The translations under genes and the position numbers were made by a program. Below the pieces are notes generated by a model that worked only from the letters and a program-made list of their open reading frames with translations, did no database searches and was not told the origin of the DNA. Below, piece by piece: positions 17,884-25,990 of a stretch of DNA of 41,303 nt. Location of the stretch: positions 1 through 41,303 of the forward strand of contig JAPLID010000192.1 of the NCBI GenBank assembly GCA_026389285.1, written 5' to 3'. The first letter of the stretch is position 1, and each line of letters starts with the position of its first letter. This DNA comes from Cyanobacteriota bacterium. Lineage in GTDB: Bacteria > Cyanobacteriota > Cyanobacteriia > PCC-6307 > Cyanobiaceae.

Positions 17884-18631
17884 GCAGCAGGGCCAGGGCT
17901 TCGGCCCACTCCACGCAGGCGCCGTAGGTGTCGCCGCTGTGGCCGCCGAGGCGCCGGCCCAGCCCCAGGGGCACCAGCAACGCCGGCACCAGACCGATCA
18001 GCACCAGCGGCGGCCAGTGCCAGAACCAGGACAGCGGCAGCAACAGGGCCAGCAGCACCAGGGTGGGGCGCAGTTCGATCGCCAGTCCGGCCCAATGGCG
18101 GCGATGGAAGCCGGCCGTGCCTTGATGGGGCCTCAGATAGGGGAAACGGGCCATCGCCACCAAGGGCGCCATTCGCCCCCAGATCGCCGCCCAGACCAGC
18201 AACGCCGGGGCGAGGCCTCCGAGGATCGCCAGGGCGGCGGCGCGCAGCAGCAGCAACAGCGCCAGGGCCTGGGCGCCACTGGCTCCGACCCGGCTGTCCT
18301 CCATCGCCTCCAGCAGCCGGTCGCCCGCCGCCAGGCCATCGGCGGTGTCCATCGCACCGTCCATGTGCAGCCCGCCGGTCAGCAGCAGACCGACCGCCAG
18401 CACCAGGGCCACCTGGGCCAGCAACGGCACCCGGCCCTGCAGCAGGGCCCACAGCCCAGCCTGCAGCCCGCCCAGCACCAATCCCACCCAGGGAGCGAAG
18501 CGGGCGATGCGCTCAAAGCGGGGGCGAAGCCCCGGCCAAGCCGGCAGCACCGAATAGAAGATCCAGGCCCCGGCCAGATCCCGCAGCCAGGCGGGGGCAC
18601 CGGCGGAGTCAGGATCGGTTGGGCGATTCAT
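17831..18631 (-). CDS. cobS: Adenosylcobinamide-GDP ribazoletransferase (cobalamin synthase) CobS/CobV
   Basis: A membrane enzyme joining adenosylcobinamide-GDP with alpha-ribazole(-phosphate), the last part of cobalamin or pseudocobalamin synthesis. 266 residues, normal length. Motifs: [30 protein letters not shown], the metal-binding [36 protein letters not shown], and the C-terminal [20 protein letters not shown]. Five or six hydrophobic segments. ATG at 18631 is chosen as the first family-like start; ATGs at 18649 and 18694 are in frame and possible. It overlaps the 3' end of the histidine kinase on the opposite strand by 53 bases, giving antisense overlap. I looked for a cobalamin riboswitch upstream and did not find one. 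Confidence 0.93.
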   Translation of the reverse strand: MNRPTDPDSAGAPAWLRDLAGAWIFYSVLPAWPGLRPRFERIARFAPWVGLVLGGLQAGLWALLQGRVPLLAQVALVLAVGLLLTGGLHMDGAMDTADGLAAGDRLLEAMEDSRVGASGAQALALLLLLRAAALAILGGLAPALLVWAAIWGRMAPLVAMARFPYLRPHQGTAGFHRRHWAGLAIELRPTLVLLALLLPLSWFWHWPPLVLIGLVPALLVPLGLGRRLGGHSGDTYGACVEWAEALALLLSALLLVLLRSAAPVAG

Positions 18632-19070
18632 GGCGGGGCCGAGGGGCATCACGGGGAAGGGCGCAGGCCGGCGGAGCGGCTGCACCGACCCCATTCAGGC
18701 GCAGGATGCCTCCCAGGCGCCAAAGGACTCGCGGAATCAGCCCCGCTCCCAGAACGGACAGTGCCGCAACCCACCTCCTGGGGCTGACCTCGCCCCGGCA
18801 GGACGAGCGCACAACGAATCCTCATCCTCAACAGCGAACCGCAAGCAGGTTGAAGCCCTCCGGTTGCAACCCTGCCGAGAAGGAGCCAGATGCCGAGGGC
18901 GAACCGACATCAAGCCAGGCCCGCTGAGAGCGCCTGAGCGGCAAGGCACGTACCGTCATCGGCAGCGGGAGCCTGAGAGCAGACCCTGTATCACCTCAAC
19001 CCCTGCACCCGGAGGGCCCAGCGTGCCGACGAGTCCCTCTCCCCAGGTGCCGGGGGATCTCGCTGCCCCG
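18632..19070. other. Gene-free divergent spacer
   Basis: About 440 bases between cobS (minus) and tgt (plus). Open frames run through it because of the GC content, but none resembles a known protein. The only local structure I noticed is a short palindrome GGTTGCAACC near 18863-18872. Promoters of cobS and tgt should lie here but cannot be placed. Confidence 0.5.
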
Positions 19071-20231
19071 ATGGCGGCGGACTCCGCTCCCTTCAGTTTC
19101 ACGATCACGGCCCGCTGCCCCCACAGCCTGGCGCGCTGCGGCTGCTTTCAAACACCCCACGCCCCCGTGCACACCCCCCGGTTCATGCCGGTGGGCACGG
19201 CCGCCACCGTCAAGGGGGTGGCGATCCCCCAGCTGCAGGAGACCGGCGCCGAGATGGTGCTGGCCAATACCTATCACCTGCATCTGCAACCGGGCGAGGC
19301 GGGCTTCCAGGTGTTCAGCCTCGGGGCCCTCAACCGCATCGATGACGACGGCGTCGTCTTCCGCTCCCCCCGCGACGGTGCCCGCATCACGCTCACCCCC
19401 GAGCGCTCGATGGCGATCCAGATGGACCTGGGCGCCGATGTGGCCATGGCCTTCGATCAATGCCCGCCTTACCCCGCCAGCGAAGCCGAGGTGGAGGTCG
19501 CCAGCCGCCGCACCCACGCCTGGCTGGAGCGCTGCCTGGTCGTGCACAACCGGCCGGATCAGGCCCTGTTCGGGATCGTGCAGGGGGGCTGCTTCCCCCA
19601 TCTGCGACGCGAGTCGGCCCGAGTCGTGGCCGCCCTGGATCTGCCCGGGATCGCCGTCGGCGGGGTGAGCGTGGGCGAACCGGTGGAGGAGATGCACCGG
19701 ATCGTGCGCGAGCTGGGCCCGCTGCTGCCGGAGGCCAGGCCCCACTACCTGATGGGAGTGGGCAGCCTGCGGGAGATGGCGATCGCCGTGGCCCAGGGCT
19801 TTGACCTGTTCGACTGCGTGCTGCCCACCCGCCTCGGTCGCCACGGCACGGCGCTGGTGGGGGGAGAGCGCTGGAACCTGCGCAACGCCCGCTTCCGCCA
19901 CGACCACACCCCCCTCGATGAGCGCTGCCCCTGCCTGGCCTGCCGGCTGCACAGCCGCGCCTACCTGCACCATCTGATCCGCAGCCAGGAGCTGCTGGGC
20001 CGCACCCTGCTGAGCCTGCACAACCTCACCACCCTGCTGCGCTTCACCACGGCGATCGGCCAGGCAAGGGATTGGCAGGCACCGCCACCGGAAAGCTCAG
20101 CCAATCCCTTCGCAATCCCGGTGGCGCAGCACGGTGTCCCGCACCTGCAGGCCCCGCACCGAGACGTTCGCACCGACCAGCAGGTCTCCGCACCTGACTG
20201 GAGTCTTCCCACCTTCCCCGCCTCCCACTCG
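19071..20231 (+). pseudogene. tgt: tgt, queuine tRNA-ribosyltransferase, internal active-site deletion and lost stop codon
   Basis: TGT exchanges guanine 34 for a queuosine precursor in Tyr, His, Asn and Asp tRNAs. Most of the protein is well conserved: [70 protein letters not shown], the nucleophile D248 in [16 protein letters not shown], and the zinc site in [16 protein letters not shown]. However, LQPGEA runs directly into GFQVFSLG. About 23 codons are missing in frame, including the segment ending TDSG that carries the general-base aspartate. The normal C-terminus and stop are also gone: after [10 protein letters not shown] the frame continues through 55 unrelated residues straight into PsbK, stopping at 20390. 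ATG 19071 is the family-like start; GTG 19023 is possible. Enzyme activity is unlikely as written. An assembly artefact is possible. Confidence 0.85.
20083..20126. other. Perfect 9-bp inverted repeat before psbK
   Basis: CGCCACCGG at 20083-20091 is the exact reverse complement of CCGGTGGCG at 20118-20126, with a 26-base loop. It lies in the non-family stretch between the tgt body and psbK, where a tgt terminator or psbK leader would be expected. There is no T-run, so a leader structure is as likely as a terminator. Confidence 0.45.
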
Positions 20232-20390
20232 ATGGCTCTCTCCCTGCTGGTCGGTCTCTCCACCCCCGCCCTTGCCCAGCTGCCTGAGGCGTATCAGGCC
20301 TTCGGTCCCCTGGTGGACATCGTGCCGATCATTCCCCTGTTCTTCCTGCTGCTGGCATTTGTGTGGCAGGCCTCAGTGGGCTTCCGCTGA
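20232..20390 (+). CDS. psbK: Photosystem II reaction centre protein PsbK
   Basis: A 52-residue PSII subunit. A 16-residue presequence ([16 protein letters not shown]) is followed by the mature part [20 protein letters not shown] and one membrane helix [16 protein letters not shown]. PsbK sits at the periphery of PSII near CP43 and helps stabilise the complex and plastoquinone site. The ATG at 20232 lies in frame with the upstream tgt, with no stop between them and no clear ribosome binding site, so as written a TGT-PsbK read-through protein is possible. Position behind tgt is a familiar cyanobacterial arrangement. The stop codon is inside a 19-bp tandem duplication. Confidence 0.95.
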   Translation: MALSLLVGLSTPALAQLPEAYQAFGPLVDIVPIIPLFFLLLAFVWQASVGFR

Positions 20391-20414
20391 AGCGGTGGGC
20401 TTCCGCTGAAGCGG
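20377..20414. repeat. 19-bp tandem duplication spanning the psbK stop codon
   Basis: GTGGGCTTCCGCTGAAGCG occurs twice head to tail (20377-20395 and 20396-20414) with no mismatch. The first copy contains the last three codons and the TGA of psbK. The second copy is in the 3' untranslated region. It looks like a recent slip duplication. Confidence 0.97.
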
Positions 20415-20585
20415 CTCCAGGCCTCTGGCTGAGGCGCTTTCAGGCCTCCGCAGGCACTGCCTGACCATCAGATCGGAGTGAGCAAGGCGTCGCCAGCTCT
20501 TCCCTCAACAGTCCTTGCCCAATGGAAGGGCTGTTTTTGCTGGTACAGCACGCCTGGTCGAGCCGCCAGGTCGACGCAGCAGCCT

Positions 20586-21314
20586 TCAGCGCCGCTCCCG
20601 CAGCACCGCCCAGGCGAATTCCGGCAGGGCCCGCATGCGGCGCCAACGCGCCGGCTCCTGAATCAACCGGTACAACCATTCGATCTGTAGAGCTCCCATC
20701 CAGGCGGGGGCGCGTTTTTTGGTACCGGCCCAGACGTCGAAGCTGCCGCCGACACCCATCCACAGCCCCCGGCGGGGCCTGGGCAGATCGTGAATCCAGG
20801 TTTCCTGGCGCGGTACCCCCAGGGCCACCAACACCAGATCCGGCCGGGCGACCAGCAGCTGGCGCTCCAGCTCCGGCCAGGCCTCCGGAGCCTGAAACCC
20901 GTGGGCGTTGAACACGAGTTGCAGCCCCGGGAAAACCTGGGCCAGCCGTTGGCGCAGCGCCGCCATCACCTGGGGACTGGCCCCCACCAGCGCCACCCGG
21001 CCACCGCTGGCGGCGGCCTGCTCCAGCAGATTCCAAGCCAGCTCGATCCCGGGGCTGCGCCGCACCCGATAGCCCTGACGGGCCAGGGCCCAGACCACAC
21101 CCGCCCCATCGGCGATCACCAGCTGGGCGGCGGCAATGGCGGCTCCCAGGGCCGGGTCGGCCTTGGCGGCCATGGTCATCTCGGCGTTGAGGGTGACGAT
21201 CTGGCCGCCACCCCGGCGCTGCAGGGCTAGGGCCGCCTGCAGCACATCAGCGCAGACATCCACCGGCACGTCTAACACATGCGTGCGCACCGGATCCGTC
21301 ACGATTGCTGCCAT
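20586..21314 (-). CDS. WecG/TagA/CpsF family glycosyltransferase
   Basis: A 242-residue GT26-family enzyme that adds a second sugar (ManNAc-type in characterised members) to undecaprenyl-PP-GlcNAc at the inner membrane face. Conserved parts: IVTLNAEMTMAAKADPALGA near residue 38 (TLN/E motif), LVIADGAGVVWALARQGYRV (Asp of the active site), ERQLLVARPDLVLVALGVPR followed by QETWIHDL, GVGGSFDVWAGTKKRAPAWM, and LQIEWLYRLIQEPARWRRM near the end. Complete by length and by motif order. ATG at 21314. It is divergent from the large GH15-like gene at 21569. It may act after the WecA-like transferase at 4.4-5.5 kb; this is inferred from family roles only. Confidence 0.92.
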   Translation of the reverse strand: MAAIVTDPVRTHVLDVPVDVCADVLQAALALQRRGGGQIVTLNAEMTMAAKADPALGAAIAAAQLVIADGAGVVWALARQGYRVRRSPGIELAWNLLEQAAASGGRVALVGASPQVMAALRQRLAQVFPGLQLVFNAHGFQAPEAWPELERQLLVARPDLVLVALGVPRQETWIHDLPRPRRGLWMGVGGSFDVWAGTKKRAPAWMGALQIEWLYRLIQEPARWRRMRALPEFAWAVLRERR

Positions 21315-21568
21315 GGAAAGGGGAGACCGCGGGAGAGAATCTATGGGTTCGATTCCGTACTACCCGGATTCCGCTGGCCCAAGGGTTGCTCTGGCCCAAG
21401 GGTGTGCCGCTCAGAAGTTTGGCCCCAAGCGGGCACGGATTCAGGCCGGCCGCAGCTGAATCCAGGTCCCTCTCCAGCCCGGTGCCCGCCTCGATCACCG
21501 ATCGGGCTGGGGTTCACCAGGCGCAGGATCCCGGACTTGCGGGATCCCTACACAGCTTGAGCAGGACA

Positions 21569-24500
21569 ATGGCCAGTGCAACCGGCAGCAGCAGCAGCAG
21601 CACCAGCCATCCGATCGCCCCACCAGCCAGCACCACCGCACTGACCGACACAGCCCTGACCGACGCAGCACGCACCGACGCAGCCCTGACCGACGCAGCA
21701 CTGACCGACACAGCTCTGGACGACGCTGCAGCGACCAACCCAGCCGCAGCCCATGCCGCCGCCGGTGATCGGGGCGCCACGCAGCCACTTCAGGATCCAG
21801 CCGCCGACGGCGAAGCCTGGCAACTGCTGCGCCAGCTCGATCGCCAGATCGAGGAGGTGGTGCTCAGCCGCCAGCATCCGATCACCGGCCTGCTGCCCGC
21901 CAGCACGGCCAACACCGTGCACGGCAACTACGGCGACGCCTGGGTGCGTGACTGCGTCTACTCGATCCAGTGCGTCTGGGGTCTGGCGATCGCCCATCGC
22001 CGCCAGAGCGGCCCCTGCCGGCGCGCCTTCGAGCTGGAGCAGCGGGTGCTGCAGCTGATGCGGGGGCTGCTGAACGCGATGTTGCGCCAGGCCGCCAAGG
22101 TGGAACGGTTCAAGAACAGCCTGGATCGGCTCGACGCGATCCACGCCAAGTTCGACACCAACACGGGCGAGCCCGTCGTCGCTGACGACGGCTGGGGCCA
22201 TCTGCAGCTCGATGCCACGGCCCTGTTTCTGCTGCAGCTGGCCCAGCTGACCCGCTCGGGCCTGGTGATCGTGCAGACCAGCCACGAGTGCGACTTCATT
22301 CAGAACCTGGCCTACTACGTGGCGCGGGCCTACCGGGTCCCCGACTACGGCATCTGGGAGCGCGGCGACAAGGGCACCCACGGCCTGCCGGAACGCAATG
22401 CCAGCTCGATCGGCCTGGTCAAGGCGGCCCTGGAGGCCCTGGAGGGCCTCGACCTCTACGGCCCCCACGGCGATGGCAGCTGCTGCCTGACCATCCCCCA
22501 CGACGCGATCGTGCGCCTGCGGCGAGCCCTGCGCAGCCTGTTGCCCCGCGAATCGGCCAGCAAGGAGGTGGACAGCGCCTGCCTCTCGGTGATCGGCTAC
22601 CCGGCCTGGGCCGTGGAGGATCCCCAGCTGGTGGAGCGCACCCGCGACAAGATCCGCCGCGAACTGGGCGGCACCTACGGCTACAAGCGCTTCCGCCGCG
22701 ACGGCCATCAGACCGTGGTCGAGGACATCACCCGCCTGCACTACGAGCGCGAGGAGCTGGCCCAGTTCGAGCACATCGAATGCGAATGGCCCCTGTTCCT
22801 GGCCTACGAACTGATCACCGCCTGCTGCGAGGAGCGCTGGGAGGAGGCCCAGCGCTGGCGGCAGCAGCTGGCGGAACTGAGCGTCGACATCGACGGCAAC
22901 GCGCTGCTGCCGGAGCTCTACCTGGTGCCGGCCGAGCACATCACCGCCGAACGGCGCCATCCCGGCAGCCAGCCCCGGGTAGCCAATGACAACGTGCCGC
23001 TGCTCTGGACCCAGAGCCTGACCTGGCTGTCGGACCTGCTGCTGGGCGGCCTGATCACCCCAGAGGATCTCGATCCCTGCCAGCGGCGCCACAACGCGCC
23101 GCTCGGGGTCGATCAGGTGCTGGTGGCCCTGGCCCCGGCCGAGGCCGAGATCACCCTGGTGCTGCAGCAGGCGGGCCTGCCGATCAGCGAACGCACCGGC
23201 AGGCCACGGGTGGCCAGCTCCCGGGAATTGAGCCAGCGCATGGCCACGGTCGGCTCCAACAGTCGCCTCGGACTCAGCGGCCATCCGCAGGTGCGGATGG
23301 AAACCATGGCCACCGCCCGCCTCTACCGCCACGACGACGAGCTGATCGCCTACCTGCCGGCAGTGCTCGAAGACGACACCTACTACCTGGCCGATGATCC
23401 CCAGCAGCTGGTCGATGCGGTGGCCGGCGAACTGCGCCTGCTGCAGCGCAACTGGCGGGGTCCAGGCTCACCGCTGCTGCTGATTCCGATTGCCTCGGCT
23501 CCCTTCCGCCAGGATCCGCAGGCCTTCCTGGAACTGGGCCGGCAACTGCAGAACGGCGAGCTGGAGGGGGTGCCGATCCAGCTGGCGGCACTGGACGAAC
23601 TGGTCGGCCAGGCCAGCGTGGTGGACCTGCCCAGGCGGGCTGTCGCCGCCTGCCAGCTCTGGCCCATCGCCAAGATGATGCTGCCCCCCAGCACCAGCCG
23701 GCACCAGCTCACCGCCCGCGAGGAACAGGAACTCGAAGAGACCACGGTGGCCGATCTGACCGAGCGGCTCTGGCACAGCTCCTCCCTGCCGGAGCAGGCC
23801 GAAGTGCTCGAACTGCTGGGCCGCAGACTCGGGCCCAATGCCCGCCTGCAGGGCCCCGGCGACGCCCCGGGGGTGACCTTGATGCTGCTGCTGGAGGAGG
23901 TGTACCGCCGCGCTCTGGCGGAGGCCGACTGGAGTGTGGTAAGGCGCGTCGCCGGCGCCATGGGGCTGGTGCATCCCCAGCTGGAGGATGCCCTGATCGA
24001 TCTGCTGGTGCGCCAGAAGCAGGTGGTGGTGGGCCGCAACTACACCAACGATTCCCTGATCAGCGAGCCCAAGGGCAGCCGCACCATCGCCACGATGATC
24101 CGCCGCTTCGGGGGCGAGGACGGCCGCGAATGGATGCTGCAGCAGGAACTGCTGCTGGCGCTCGACGGGCTGGTGCGGCTGGAGCCGGACCTGCTCAGCG
24201 GCAGCCTCACCCTGCAGCTCGGCCAGTTGCTGCTATTGCTCACCGGCGAGCTGGCCGCCGAGGCGGATCTCTGCCCCAGCGACGCCTTCGAAGCCCTCTG
24301 CAGCCAGCCGCCCCACACGATTCGCCGCCGTCTGCGGGCCGTGCTCGCCGACGTGGAGCATGCCCGGGCCGCTCTGCAACGCAAGGAACAGCTGCACGTG
24401 CGCGGCCGCGTGCGCTGGGAGGCGCCCGATCCCCTCGAAGACCTGCCCAAAGGGGGCTGCTGGCTGCAGCATCGCCTGCGGCTGGGGGCGCTGCAGCGGG

Positions 24501-24970
24501 TGCCCCGCAACTTCCATGCCGGCATCTGGGATCTGCTGCACCACTGCCGCGGCATCGTCATCGGCGACAAGCTGGAACGGCGCAACCGCCTGGCCAGCGG
24601 GCCGCTGCTGAGCGAGAAGACGCCAGGAGAGCGCAACTCCGCCTCGCTGGTCGAGCAGCTGCCGGGCAAGATCGAGGCGGCCGAATACCGCCAGCTCTGC
24701 ACCGAGACCTTGCTCACCCTGATCGCCTTCGTGGCCACCAATCCCCAGGTGCAGTTCGACGACGATCTGGCCCTGGATGTGGTGATCGGCCACGCGGTGC
24801 GCGTCGGCTGGCAGCTCGGTCACCCAGACGTGCCTGCCGCCGATTACGGCCTGCACAAAGGCGATGCCTGGGATCAGTTCTACCGCTCGTCGCCGGCCCA
24901 GTGCCGCCGCTGGCAACTGCTGGCGCTGCAGCAACTGACCGAGAAAGCCAGCGCTGCCCGGCCCGCCTGA
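21569..24970 (+). CDS. Phosphorylase-kinase alpha/beta-like, glycoside hydrolase family 15-related protein
   Basis: A 1133-residue protein. The (alpha/alpha)6 GH15-like domain (about residues 85-500) includes TGLLPASTANTVHGNYGDAW, WVRDCVYSIQCVWGLAIAHR, DGWGHLQLDATALFLLQLA and VPDYGIWERGDKGTHGLPER; E264 in GIWER corresponds to the GH15 general-acid glutamate. The C-terminal half (about 700-1120), including GAMGLVHPQLEDALIDLLVR and VVGRNYTNDSLISEPKG, resembles phosphorylase-kinase alpha/beta subunits. Function in cyanobacteria is not settled; a role in glycogen handling or its regulation is inferred. No signal peptide. The ATG at 21569 is chosen as closest to the conserved part; the frame is open from 21305. 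The N-terminal 80 residues are low-complexity with a 15-bp coding repeat and look lineage-specific. Confidence 0.85.
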   Translation: MASATGSSSSSTSHPIAPPASTTALTDTALTDAARTDAALTDAALTDTALDDAAATNPAAAHAAAGDRGATQPLQDPAADGEAWQLLRQLDRQIEEVVLSRQHPITGLLPASTANTVHGNYGDAWVRDCVYSIQCVWGLAIAHRRQSGPCRRAFELEQRVLQLMRGLLNAMLRQAAKVERFKNSLDRLDAIHAKFDTNTGEPVVADDGWGHLQLDATALFLLQLAQLTRSGLVIVQTSHECDFIQNLAYYVARAYRVPDYGIWERGDKGTHGLPERNASSIGLVKAALEALEGLDLYGPHGDGSCCLTIPHDAIVRLRRALRSLLPRESASKEVDSACLSVIGYPAWAVEDPQLVERTRDKIRRELGGTYGYKRFRRDGHQTVVEDITRLHYEREELAQFEHIECEWPLFLAYELITACCEERWEEAQRWRQQLAELSVDIDGNALLPELYLVPAEHITAERRHPGSQPRVANDNVPLLWTQSLTWLSDLLLGGLITPEDLDPCQRRHNAPLGVDQVLVALAPAEAEITLVLQQAGLPISERTGRPRVASSRELSQRMATVGSNSRLGLSGHPQVRMETMATARLYRHDDELIAYLPAVLEDDTYYLADDPQQLVDAVAGELRLLQRNWRGPGSPLLLIPIASAPFRQDPQAFLELGRQLQNGELEGVPIQLAALDELVGQASVVDLPRRAVAACQLWPIAKMMLPPSTSRHQLTAREEQELEETTVADLTERLWHSSSLPEQAEVLELLGRRLGPNARLQGPGDAPGVTLMLLLEEVYRRALAEADWSVVRRVAGAMGLVHPQLEDALIDLLVRQKQVVVGRNYTNDSLISEPKGSRTIATMIRRFGGEDGREWMLQQELLLALDGLVRLEPDLLSGSLTLQLGQLLLLLTGELAAEADLCPSDAFEALCSQPPHTIRRRLRAVLADVEHARAALQRKEQLHVRGRVRWEAPDPLEDLPKGGCWLQHRLRLGALQRVPRNFHAGIWDLLHHCRGIVIGDKLERRNRLASGPLLSEKTPGERNSASLVEQLPGKIEAAEYRQLCTETLLTLIAFVATNPQVQFDDDLALDVVIGHAVRVGWQLGHPDVPAADYGLHKGDAWDQFYRSSPAQCRRWQLLALQQLTEKASAARPA
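21641..21730 (+). repeat. 15-bp coding tandem repeat, 6 units
   Basis: Six degenerate 15-bp units of the form CTGACCGACGCAGCM encode repeats of Leu-Thr-Asp-Ala/Thr-Ala (about residues 25-54 of the GH15-like protein). The unit does not match the A(D/N)LxX pattern of pentapeptide-repeat helices. It is probably a flexible, acidic, length-variable linker ahead of the catalytic fold. Confidence 0.9.
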
Positions 24971-24972
24971 GT

Positions 24973-25965
24973 TCAGATCGGCACGTCGAGCGCCATGCAG
25001 AGATTGGGCTGCTCGACGCACTGCTCGATCAGGTCGGCCAGCTGCAGGGCCCGGGAGGCCTGCAGCCCGTCCACGGCGGGAATCTCCTGACCGCGGACGC
25101 ACTGCAGAAAGTGCTCCAGTTCCGCGTAGAGCGGCTCGATCGAAGTGGTGCTCACCTCCTCGATGAAGCCGTCGTTGCGGTACACCAGCTCGCCGTGATC
25201 GGCGCTCACCGAACCGGTGGAACGGCGATGGATGCGCAGATTGTGCTTGAGGAAATCGGTTTCCATCAGGCTGTTGCGGCAGTGGGTGTACAGCCGCCGC
25301 ACCTTGCGATGGGCCATCTTGCTGGCCGTCAGGCTCGCCACCACGCCATTGGCGAAGGCCAGGGTGGCGTTGACGTAATCGATCGGGCCATCGCCGCTGC
25401 GACCGCCGGCGGCGGCCAGGCGAACCACCGGCGAGGCGGCCAGCTCCAGCACCAGGTCGATGTCGTGAATCATCAGATCGAGCACCACCGACACGTCGTT
25501 GGCGCGATCGGGGTTGGGGCTGTGGCGCCGGGCCTCCAGAACCACGATCTCCTCGCCGACCACCACCTTGAGCAGCTCACGGAAGGCGGGATTAAAGCGC
25601 TCGATGTGGCCCACCTGCAGCAGCTTGCCGACCAGCTCGGCGGCCTGAATCAACTCGGCGGCCTCCTCCTGATTGGCGGCGATCGGCTTCTCGATCAAGA
25701 CATGCAGACCGGCCTGCAGACAGGCCATGCCGACCCGATGGTGCAGCAGGGTGGGCACGGCGATGCACACCGCTTCCACCTCGCCGAGCATGGCGGTGTA
25801 GTCGGGGAACCAGGCGCAGTTGAACTGCTCGACCGCGAGGCGGCCGCGGGTTTCGTCCGGGTCGGCGACCCCCACCAGCTCCGCGTCGCGCAGCAGGCTG
25901 AGCACTCGGGCATGGTGCCAGCCCATGTTGCCGATGCCGATGACCCCCACACGCACAGGGTTCAT
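24973..25965 (-). CDS. Gfo/Idh/MocA family NAD(P)-dependent oxidoreductase
   Basis: A 330-residue oxidoreductase. The Rossmann start is MNPVRVGVIGIGNMGWHHAR (GxGxxG, residues about 9-14). Then come CIAVPTLLHHRVGMACLQAG, the active-site HVLIEKPIAANQEEAAEL (EKP motif) and VGHIERFNPAFREL. The C-terminal beta-sheet domain includes LDLMIHDIDLVLELAASPV (the HD pair) and NATLAFANGVVASLTASKMA. The substrate is probably a sugar or sugar nucleotide, but sequence does not identify it. ATG 25965 is chosen at the Rossmann start; the frame is open to 26097 but the extension overlaps the CorC coding end. The 3' end abuts the convergent GH15-like gene with only two bases between the stops. Confidence 0.92.
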   Translation of the reverse strand: MNPVRVGVIGIGNMGWHHARVLSLLRDAELVGVADPDETRGRLAVEQFNCAWFPDYTAMLGEVEAVCIAVPTLLHHRVGMACLQAGLHVLIEKPIAANQEEAAELIQAAELVGKLLQVGHIERFNPAFRELLKVVVGEEIVVLEARRHSPNPDRANDVSVVLDLMIHDIDLVLELAASPVVRLAAAGGRSGDGPIDYVNATLAFANGVVASLTASKMAHRKVRRLYTHCRNSLMETDFLKHNLRIHRRSTGSVSADHGELVYRNDGFIEEVSTTSIEPLYAELEHFLQCVRGQEIPAVDGLQASRALQLADLIEQCVEQPNLCMALDVPI

Positions 25966-25990
25966 GGCGGAGGCGATGCAGGTGGAGAGA

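Noticed and set aside
18632..19070. Cobalamin riboswitch upstream of cobS
   Set aside because: I looked for the B12 box (AGCCAGGAGACCTGCC-like) and the other conserved elements on both strands and found no convincing match.
18996..20021. A 341-codon minus-strand frame opposite tgt
   Set aside because: It is an antisense shadow rich in His, Gln and Ala with no family similarity.
21641..21730. Pentapeptide-repeat domain at the N-terminus of the GH15-like protein
   Set aside because: The repeat is LTDAA-like and does not follow the A(D/N)LxX pattern; it is better seen as a low-complexity linker.
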